The notes below the pieces were generated by a model, which saw only the letters and a program-made list of their open reading frames with translations, was not told where the DNA came from and did no database searches. Positions 1 through 5,129 of a stretch of DNA of 8,797 nucleotides are shown in pieces. This stretch comes from DASWJQ01 sp036397095. Its GTDB lineage: Bacteria; Chloroflexota; Anaerolineae; Anaerolineales; E44-bin32. How positions within the stretch are numbered: the stretch's first letter is position 1; each line of letters opens with the position of its first letter. Both the position numbers and the translations under genes were made by a program. The stretch lies in assembly GCA_036397095.1 (NCBI GenBank), contig DASWJQ010000191.1, positions 1 to 8,797 on the forward strand. Direction: 5' to 3'.

Positions 1-222
1 AAGAAGAACCGGCCCTTCATCCGGGCCCACAATGTGCAAGCCCTCATCTGGGGCGTCGTGTTCTATGTTGTGGTTAGCGTCACCAGTGCCTTCCTGATTG
101 GGTTGTGCCTGTGGCCACTGGGACTCATCCTGCAGATCTATTGGGCTTACAAGGCCTACCAGGGCGAGTACATCTCAATCCCGGTCGTTTCCAACTTCGT
201 CAAGAACCAGGGCTGGTCCTGA
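1..222 (+). CDS. DUF4870-like small membrane protein, 5' end missing
   Basis: The reading frame is open from the first base to TGA at 220-222, giving 73 visible residues; the true start lies left of the window. The visible part starts with a polar N-P/R-P-F-[IV]-R-x-H-x-x-Q-type segment (NRPFIRAHNVQALIWG). One or two hydrophobic helices follow (about residues 13-57), then an AYQGE turn and a short soluble tail with I-P-V-V-S-N-F. This order (RxH...Q, helices, KAYQGE, hydrophobic-P-hydrophobic) is characteristic of DUF4870/Tic20-like proteins, small bacterial membrane proteins of about 100-130 residues and unknown function. An internal GTG at 34 could be taken as a start, but that would cut off the conserved NRPFIRAH part, so I treat the gene as partial. 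A strong terminator follows 22 bases after the stop, so this is the last gene of its transcript. No function is proposed. Confidence 0.72.
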   Translation, partial: KKNRPFIRAHNVQALIWGVVFYVVVSVTSAFLIGLCLWPLGLILQIYWAYKAYQGEYISIPVVSNFVKNQGWS

Positions 223-244
223 TCCAATCACAAATGCAAGGGGG

Positions 245-276
245 AGGGCCCGCGCGCAGCGCGGGCCTTGTTGTTT
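245..276 (+). terminator. Rho-independent terminator after the DUF4870-like gene
   Basis: A perfect 9-bp GC stem, 247-255 GGCCCGCGC pairing with 259-267 GCGCGGGCC, closes a three-base GCA loop. It is extended outward by a G-U and an A-U pair (245-246 with 268-269) and runs into TTGTTGTTT at 268-276. The hairpin plus T-rich tail is a classic intrinsic terminator for the upstream gene. It ends only seven bases before the preferred recJ start at 284, leaving almost no room for a separate recJ promoter downstream. Confidence 0.85.
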
Positions 277-283
277 GCGCTCG

Positions 284-1960
284 ATGAGTCTTCGATGGTT
301 GCCACCACCTAGCATGCCGGCCGAGGTGGAGCGCGCCTTGTCCGGATTCACGCGCCCAATGCAGCAACTCCTGTTCAGCCGGGGGCTGGCGGATGAGGAG
401 GCGGCGCGCCGATTCCTGGCGAAAGACTCGGCCGAGGCCCACGACGCCTTCCTGTTCCAAGGGATGCCGGCGGCCGTGAGCCTGCTGCGGCAGGCCATCG
501 AGGGTCGTGAGCCGGTGGTGGTCTATGGGGACTACGACGCCGACGGAGTCAGCGGGACAGCCTTGTTGGTCGGCGCGCTGCGACGGGCTGGGGCAGACGT
601 CGAGGCGTACATCCCCGACCGGTTTGAAGAAGGCTATGGTCTGAACCTGGGGGCTGTCGAGCGACTTCACGCCCAGGGCCGGCAGGTTCTAGTCACGGTC
701 GACTGTGGTACGAGGGCCGTGGCCGAGGTGAGCCGGGCCAAAGAGCTCGGATTTCGCGTGCTCATCACCGATCACCATCACCCCGGGGCGATCCTGCCGC
801 CGGCCGATGCGCTGCTCAATCCACGTCTGCCGCACGAGACGTATCCTTTTAAGGGGCTGGCCGGCGTAGGGATCGCGTACAAGCTAGCCTGTGCACTGCT
901 GGACCCTGACGCCGCCAACGATTGGCTTGACTTGGTGGCATTGGGCACCGTCGCCGACCTGGCGCCGCTGGTGGACGAGAATCGCGTGCTGGTGTGGCGA
1001 GGGCTGCAGGCCATCAACGACAAACCGCGGCCCGGTGTTGCTGCTTTGATTGAAGCCGCTGGTCTGCAAGCCGGGCGGATCAGTGCAACCAACATCGCAT
1101 TTGGCCTGGGGCCCAGACTGAATGCTGCCGGCCGAATGGACAGCGCCGGCGTCGCACTTGGCCTGTTGATGACCGAAAACCCGGCCGAGGCCCTGGCGCG
1201 AGCGACCGCTCTCGATCAGCTCAACCGCCAACGGCAGGACGAGACCAAACTGGTCGTTGAACGGGCCCGCCAGGCCGCACTCGAACGCGCCGAGCACGAG
1301 CATCTGATGTTTGCGCTAGATCCTGATTTTCACGAAGGCGTGGTTGGTTTGGCGGCAGCCCGGCTCATGGAGGAGTTCTATCGTCCGGCCCTGGTCGCCA
1401 GCGAAACGGATGGCATTATCCGTGGATCGGCCCGCAGTGTACCGGGCTTCCACATTACCGAAGCGTTGGAGGCCTGTGATGATCTGCTGCTCGACTACGG
1501 GGGTCATGCGGCTGCCGCCGGTTTCCAGTTGACGACGGCCGATCTGGCTGCCTTCGTTGCGCGCCTGGCGGAGCAAGCTCGGCGCTTTGTCGAGGAACAT
1601 TCGCCAGATAGAAGTCAGCAGATCGACGCTGTCGTTCCACTAAACGAACTCGACGTGTCACTTCTCGATGACTTGGCGCGCCTCGAGCCATTCGGGCAGG
1701 GCAACCCGGCCCCTGTACTGGCCAGTTATGGAGCACAGGTCATAAGCTGGCGGCCGGTTGGCAAGCAGGGTGATCACTTGAAGCTGACCGTCGCCAGCCG
1801 GCAACGCTCGTTTGATGCCATTGCCTTCCGCAAGGGGCAACTGCCCTCGTTGCGCGGCCGGCCGATCGATCTTATTTTTCATTATGAGCTGGATTGGTTC
1901 CGGGGTGTGCCGAAGGAGCAGCTAAATGTCCTCGACTTGCGGCCAGCCGAGCGCAGCTAG
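284..1960 (+). CDS. recJ: Single-stranded-DNA-specific exonuclease RecJ
   Basis: RecJ degrades single-stranded DNA 5'->3' in recombinational repair, mismatch repair and fork processing in the cytoplasm, using metal ions held by DHH-family motifs. From ATG 284 the protein has 558 residues, about the usual RecJ core length. The visible motifs are all intact: YGDYDADG at 81-88 (motif I), VDCG at 139-142, DHH at 163-165, DLVALGTVAD at 216-225 and GPRLNAAGRM at 276-285. The DHHA1 part has GGHAAAAGF at 406-414. The LEPFGQGNPAPV segment at 467-478 leads into the OB-fold nucleic-acid-binding domain. The frame is open further upstream, to about 98, but that stretch overlaps the DUF4870-like gene and the terminator and reads as low-quality sequence. 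MSLRW at 284 fits the N-terminus of known RecJ proteins; TTG 275 and ATG 314 are alternatives. No Shine-Dalgarno is visible before any of them. The stop codon overlaps that of the convergent glycosyltransferase gene. Confidence 0.95.
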   Translation: MSLRWLPPPSMPAEVERALSGFTRPMQQLLFSRGLADEEAARRFLAKDSAEAHDAFLFQGMPAAVSLLRQAIEGREPVVVYGDYDADGVSGTALLVGALRRAGADVEAYIPDRFEEGYGLNLGAVERLHAQGRQVLVTVDCGTRAVAEVSRAKELGFRVLITDHHHPGAILPPADALLNPRLPHETYPFKGLAGVGIAYKLACALLDPDAANDWLDLVALGTVADLAPLVDENRVLVWRGLQAINDKPRPGVAALIEAAGLQAGRISATNIAFGLGPRLNAAGRMDSAGVALGLLMTENPAEALARATALDQLNRQRQDETKLVVERARQAALERAEHEHLMFALDPDFHEGVVGLAAARLMEEFYRPALVASETDGIIRGSARSVPGFHITEALEACDDLLLDYGGHAAAAGFQLTTADLAAFVARLAEQARRFVEEHSPDRSQQIDAVVPLNELDVSLLDDLARLEPFGQGNPAPVLASYGAQVISWRPVGKQGDHLKLTVASRQRSFDAIAFRKGQLPSLRGRPIDLIFHYELDWFRGVPKEQLNVLDLRPAERS

Positions 1961-2643
1961 TCCATGAAACGGTATCTGAGCAGGGCCCAAACGGCTTCGA
2001 AGGCGTCCTTCAGCCCGATCTTCTTGCCCTCATGGTATTCCCGCGGATTGAAGGTGATTGGCACTTCGAAGATGCGGACCTTGCGCTTGAGCAGCTTGGC
2101 TGTGATCTCGGGCTCGAACTCAAAGCGCCGTGAGCGCAAGGGCATGTCCTCGACGATCTGGCGGCGGAATACCTTGTAACCGGTCTCCATGTCCGACAGG
2201 ATGCTGTCGTACAAGATATTAGTCATCAAGGTCAGCATCTGGTTGGCGACCATGTGCCAGAACATGGTAGTCCTTCGCGGAGCACCCATGAAACGGGATC
2301 CGTAAACCACGTCGGCCTTGCCCTCCTCGATGGGGCGGAGCAGTTCGGGGTAGTCGCGCGGGTCGTATTCGAGGTCGGCGTCTTGAATCAGGATCAACTC
2401 CCCCTGCGCCGCCTGGATGCCGGTCCGCACGGCCGCACCCTTGCCCACATTCTTGTCGTGGAGGTGCAGGCGGATCAAGCCATCTTCGTCGGCCAGCCGC
2501 TGCAGAATCTGGCGTGTCCCGTCGGTCGAGCCATCATCGACTACGATAATTTCATCCGCCAGACCAATTCGCTTGACGTTCTCGAGGATGGTCTCAACGG
2601 TTTGGGACTCGTTGAAAACGGGCATGATGACCGATAGCCGCAT
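1957..2643 (-). CDS. Family 2 glycosyltransferase, polyprenyl-phosphate mannose/glucose synthase type (DPM1-like)
   Basis: The 228-residue protein is a GT-A fold family 2 glycosyltransferase. It shows VIMPVFNE at 5-12, the nucleotide-binding VVDDGSTDG at 34-42 (Asp36, Asp37), NVGKGAAVRTG at 65-75, the metal-binding QDADLEY at 87-93 (DAD 88-90), VYGSRF at 113-118 and DMETGYKVFR at 151-160. This set and order are typical of DPM1-like enzymes, which move mannose or glucose from GDP or UDP onto a polyprenyl phosphate at the inner face of the membrane. No transmembrane helix is present, so it matches the short soluble form rather than DPM1 with fused membrane helices. The exact sugar and acceptor cannot be read from the sequence. 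ATG 2643 is preferred because a -10 box ends six bases before it. An ATG at 2658 would add five residues but falls within the predicted promoter. The reading frame stays open far upstream, antisense to the ATPase gene, without meaning. Confidence 0.9.
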   Translation of the reverse strand: MRLSVIMPVFNESQTVETILENVKRIGLADEIIVVDDGSTDGTRQILQRLADEDGLIRLHLHDKNVGKGAAVRTGIQAAQGELILIQDADLEYDPRDYPELLRPIEEGKADVVYGSRFMGAPRRTTMFWHMVANQMLTLMTNILYDSILSDMETGYKVFRRQIVEDMPLRSRRFEFEPEITAKLLKRKVRIFEVPITFNPREYHEGKKIGLKDAFEAVWALLRYRFMD

Positions 2644-2649
2644 GGTGGG

Positions 2650-2678
2650 ATTGTACATCCCGGCACGAGATGGGACAA
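2650..2678 (-). promoter_or_regulatory. Sigma70-type promoter for the glycosyltransferase gene, probably leaderless
   Basis: Read on the minus strand, TTGTCC (2678-2673) and TACAAT (2655-2650) are separated by exactly 17 bases. The -10 box matches the consensus at five of six positions and the -35 at four. Transcription would begin about six or seven bases after the -10, at or next to the ATG at 2643, so the mRNA would have no leader. That agrees with the lack of a Shine-Dalgarno before this ATG. Confidence 0.6.
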
Positions 2679-2685
2679 TCGATGT

Positions 2686-2714
2686 TTGCCGCCGGCGGTT
2701 GGGCTGGCTATAAT
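2686..2714 (+). promoter_or_regulatory. Sigma70-type promoter for the AAA+ ATPase gene
   Basis: A perfect TATAAT at 2709-2714 lies 17 bases downstream of TTGCCG at 2686-2691 (four of six matches to TTGACA). Transcription would start near 2721, giving a leader of about 80 bases before the ATG at 2803. The 10-bp palindrome CCGCCGGCGG at 2689-2698 overlaps the -35 box and spacer. The -35 box of the opposing promoter is only seven bases away (2679-2685), so the two genes could share control. Confidence 0.65.
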
Positions 2715-2731
2715 CGGCGCGTGGCACGCCG
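2715..2731 (+). promoter_or_regulatory. Imperfect palindrome across the ATPase transcription start, operator candidate
   Basis: The 17 bases directly after the -10 box have CGGCG arms (2715-2719) mirrored by CGCCG (2727-2731). A further pair lies inside, and an offset GCGTG-G-CACGC repeat is nested within (2719-2729). The predicted transcription start, near 2721, falls in the middle. A repressor bound here would block initiation; alternatively it could be a small hairpin at the 5' end of the mRNA. In GC-rich DNA short palindromes occur by chance, so confidence is low. Confidence 0.3.
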
Positions 2732-2790
2732 TCTGCATACGGTGAATGAGATGAACGCCACTTCAATGAGCTGGCGAACAAAGAGGTAGC

Positions 2791-2796
2791 AGGAGG
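2791..2796 (+). promoter_or_regulatory. Shine-Dalgarno for the AAA+ ATPase gene
   Basis: AGGAGG at 2791-2796 is followed after six bases by ATG 2803. This is the only strong ribosome binding site in the window and it fixes the ATPase start. Confidence 0.85.
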
Positions 2797-2802
2797 CCCT
2801 GC

Positions 2803-4152
2803 ATGACCCTGCCAAGACCCGACGTTCGATCGAGTATCGAGAGCGGCCGCCCGACGACCTCCAGTCTGCGGTTCGTGCCGTCGCCGGTGAGCCGCGTCGA
2901 AGATACCGGATTGTCGGAGCTGTGGCTTCAGGATCTTGCCCTCAAGATTCTGTATTTTCGCGGCTATTTGACCGGGTTCAAGGTGGCGGAGGCAATGGCG
3001 CTGCCCTTTGCCGGTCTGGTCGACCTGATCCTCGAGGCCCTCAAGCGCGAGAAATTCGTCGAGGTGAAAACCCAGGTGGGGTTCGGCGAAGGCGCGTACC
3101 AGTACGCCATCACCTCGGCCGGTATCGCCCGGGCACGTGAAGCGATCGATCGCAGTCAATATGCCGGGCCGGCGCCGGTGCCGCTGGAAGCCTACAACGA
3201 GTCCATTCGACGGCAGAGCCGGGGCCGGCCGACGGTCCACGCCCGGACGATGCGGCAAGCCCTGGCCGAGCTTACGTTGTCGGAGATCACTTTCAGCCGC
3301 ATTGGCCCGGCGGTAAACTCGGGCACATCAATTTTCCTGTACGGCCCGCCGGGCAACGGCAAGACTTCGATCGCCCGGGCGATCGGGCGCATGATCCTCG
3401 AAGAGGATATGTACATTCCTTTCGCGATCGATGTGGACGGCCAGGTGGTCAAGCTGTATGACAGCGTCAACCATGTGCTGGTCCCCGAGGATGACGCCAC
3501 TGCCGAAGGCACAAGCTCGCTGCGCAGCGGCGCCAAGAGGGACCCGCGCTGGGTCCGGGTGCGGCGGCCGTTCATCATAGTTGGCGGTGAGCTAACGATG
3601 GCCGGCTTGGACCTGGTTTTCGACGATGTGAACAAGTTTTACGAGGCCCCCTTCCAGGTGAAGGCCAATGGCGGGGTCTTTCTGATTGACGACTTCGGCC
3701 GGCAGCAAGTTCGGCCGCGCGATCTGCTCAATCGCTGGATTGTGCCGCTCGAGAACCGCATTGACTACCTGACGCTGCACACCGGCCGCAAGGTCGAAGT
3801 CCCGTTCGATGTGTTGGTGGTTTTTTCGACGAACCTGCCGCCGAGGGATCTGGTCGACGAGGCTTTCCTGCGCCGCTTGCGCCACAAGATCGAGATAGAG
3901 GACCCGTCCTACGAAAACTACCGCAAGATCTTCAAACGGGTGGCCGAGTCCAAGGGCGTGGTGTACTCGGATCAGGGGCTGGCCTATATGCTGCAGGAGT
4001 GGTACATCAAGCGCAACCGCAAACTGCGGGCCTCCCATCCGCGTGACATTTGCGACCAGATCCTGGACATTGGACGCTACCTGAACGTCAGCCCCGAAAT
4101 GTCCAAGGACCTGCTCGACCGGGCCGCCTCCGCCTACTTTGTTGAGCTGTAG
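2803..4152 (+). CDS. AAA+ ATPase with N-terminal winged-helix-like domain, function unknown
   Basis: The protein has 449 residues. Residues 1-30 are Ser/Pro/Arg-rich and look disordered. Residues 37-118 look like a winged-helix domain (helical LALKILYFRG, then a beta wing around VEVKTQVGFGEGAYQYAITSAG). Residues 120-170 link to the ATPase core. That core has Walker A GPPGNGKT at 181-188, Walker B GVFLIDD at 291-297, sensor 1 FSTN at 341-344, an arginine-finger motif EAFLRRLR at 353-360 and a sensor 2-like HPRDICD at 412-418. All residues for ATP binding and hydrolysis are present, so it should be an active cytoplasmic AAA+ machine. About 100 residues separate the Walker motifs, more than in most AAA+ proteins, with an acidic then basic stretch at 226-256. 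The gene has its own promoter and an AGGAGG six bases before the ATG. Neighbours do not reveal a substrate. I do not recognise a named family; a MoxR-like chaperone or a regulator of surface structures are possibilities only. Confidence 0.88.
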   Translation: MTLPRPDVRSSIESGRPTTSSLRFVPSPVSRVEDTGLSELWLQDLALKILYFRGYLTGFKVAEAMALPFAGLVDLILEALKREKFVEVKTQVGFGEGAYQYAITSAGIARAREAIDRSQYAGPAPVPLEAYNESIRRQSRGRPTVHARTMRQALAELTLSEITFSRIGPAVNSGTSIFLYGPPGNGKTSIARAIGRMILEEDMYIPFAIDVDGQVVKLYDSVNHVLVPEDDATAEGTSSLRSGAKRDPRWVRVRRPFIIVGGELTMAGLDLVFDDVNKFYEAPFQVKANGGVFLIDDFGRQQVRPRDLLNRWIVPLENRIDYLTLHTGRKVEVPFDVLVVFSTNLPPRDLVDEAFLRRLRHKIEIEDPSYENYRKIFKRVAESKGVVYSDQGLAYMLQEWYIKRNRKLRASHPRDICDQILDIGRYLNVSPEMSKDLLDRAASAYFVEL

Positions 4153-4251
4153 TCAACTCAATCTGCCGCGATCCGGCCTGGGCGAAGGCGCCGTAGGCGA
4201 GTTCGTTTGGGCTGCCTTCCTGCCTGCCTCGCGGTTTGGCTGTCCCACTTG

Positions 4252-5082
4252 ATGACCACCCCCGACGACTACACAATTGATGAGCTGATTTGCGTCTGCA
4301 TTGCTCGCCAGGTGGTCGACGGCGAACTCCTGGCGCAGGGCTTGGCAACGCCGCTGGTTGCGGCCGGCTATCTGCTCGCTTGGCGGACACATGCACCGCA
4401 CGTCTACTTTGCCTCGGCCATCGGCCAGACAGTGTGCCGGACGGGTGCACCGCTTGGCCTGGCGAGCGTCGAGGCGCTGTGGCTGGGCAACGCGATGAAC
4501 ACCTTCGGCTTCACACGGGCCGCCATTGATTTGCTGCCGGCGGCGCGGCCCAAAGAGTTTTTCCGGCCGGCCCAGGTGGATGCGCAAGGCAACTTCAACA
4601 ATATCGGCTTTGGCCGCGATCACCGTCGTCTGCGCCTGCGCTTGCCAGGTACAGGCGGCATTCCTGATGTGACAACCTACATGCACCACGTATGTCTGTA
4701 TGTCCCGCGCCACTCGCGAGTCACCTTCGTTGCTAAAGTCGACTTCGTCTCGGGGGTCGGCCACCGTTCCGACCGACGTCATGGGGCCGGCCCAATGTAC
4801 CTGGTGACCGACTTGGGCCAGTTCGACTACGCCCACGGCCAGATGCGGTTGACTCACTTGCATCCGGGTGTCGAGCTTGGCCGAGTCCAGGCCAAGACCG
4901 GGTTTCCGCTCGAACACGCCGATCCAGTGGCGCGGACCGAACCACCGTCAGCCGAACAACTGCGGCTGCTGCGCATGGAGGTGGACCCGCTCGGTGTGCG
5001 CAGACTGGAGCTGCTTAGCGGCCCCGAGCGCCGGACCCTGTTGGGCGAAATCTTGCGCCGCGAGGCATTAGGCGGCAGCTAG
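4252..5082 (+). CDS. CoA-transferase family I beta-subunit-like protein, IpdB type
   Basis: From ATG 4252 the protein has 276 residues, the usual size of glutaconate CoA-transferase beta or IpdB subunits. The N-terminal part runs YTIDELICVCIARQVVDGE, then a strand near VYFASAIGQT (51-60). PAQVDAQGNFNN at 106-117 matches the conserved 'Q-x-D-x-x-G-N-x-N' loop. The C-terminal half has VPRHSRVTFVAKVDFVSGVG (151-170), VTDLGQFDY (185-193), LTHLHPGV (200-207) and a final MEVDPLGVR (242-250). These are hallmarks of the IpdB-like branch. In Mycobacterium, IpdA and IpdB together open the last steroid ring as a CoA thioester; related subunits transfer CoA between acids. The site where true transferases carry a catalytic Glu in the beta chain (about 54-58) has Ala/Ile here, pointing to the hydrolase-like branch. 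An alpha subunit would be expected next door and is absent. TTG 4207 would add 15 residues but looks unlike the family. No ribosome binding site is visible. Confidence 0.82.
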   Translation: MTTPDDYTIDELICVCIARQVVDGELLAQGLATPLVAAGYLLAWRTHAPHVYFASAIGQTVCRTGAPLGLASVEALWLGNAMNTFGFTRAAIDLLPAARPKEFFRPAQVDAQGNFNNIGFGRDHRRLRLRLPGTGGIPDVTTYMHHVCLYVPRHSRVTFVAKVDFVSGVGHRSDRRHGAGPMYLVTDLGQFDYAHGQMRLTHLHPGVELGRVQAKTGFPLEHADPVARTEPPSAEQLRLLRMEVDPLGVRRLELLSGPERRTLLGEILRREALGGS

Positions 5083-5115
5083 CACGCCCCCATCGTTGGC
5101 CAGACGGGGCAAAGG

Positions 5116-5121
5116 TATACT
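5116..5121 (+). promoter_or_regulatory. -10 box of the GH3 gene, leaderless start
   Basis: TATACT at 5116-5121 matches the -10 consensus at five of six positions and ends eight bases before ATG 5130, so transcription would begin at or within about two bases of the start codon. No Shine-Dalgarno precedes that ATG. The -35 region is poor: TTGGCC at 5096-5101 lies 14 bases upstream, a short spacing, so the call rests mainly on the -10 box. Confidence 0.45.
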
Positions 5122-5129
5122 TGTCCCGG

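Noticed and set aside
98..283. Extension of recJ upstream to a start at 98
   Set aside because: It would overlap the DUF4870-like gene and the terminator and adds Cys/Arg/Ser-rich sequence unlike RecJ N-termini.
2644..3258. Long minus-strand N-terminal extension of the glycosyltransferase
   Set aside because: It is antisense to the AAA+ ATPase gene and crosses the divergent promoters; the family motif VIMPVFNE begins right after ATG 2643.
4141..4160. Hairpin around the ATPase stop codon (GTTGA/TCAAC, with alternative TTGAG/CTCAA)
   Set aside because: Only five base pairs, AT-rich, and not followed by a T tract, so it is not a convincing terminator.
4153..4917. 254-residue minus-strand open frame
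   Set aside because: It is antisense to the CoA-transferase-like gene, has no recognisable motif, and is what GC-rich third-position bias produces.
5086..5110. Inverted repeat GCCCC...GGGGC before the GH3 gene
   Set aside because: The five-base arms are trivial in this GC-rich DNA and no T tract follows.
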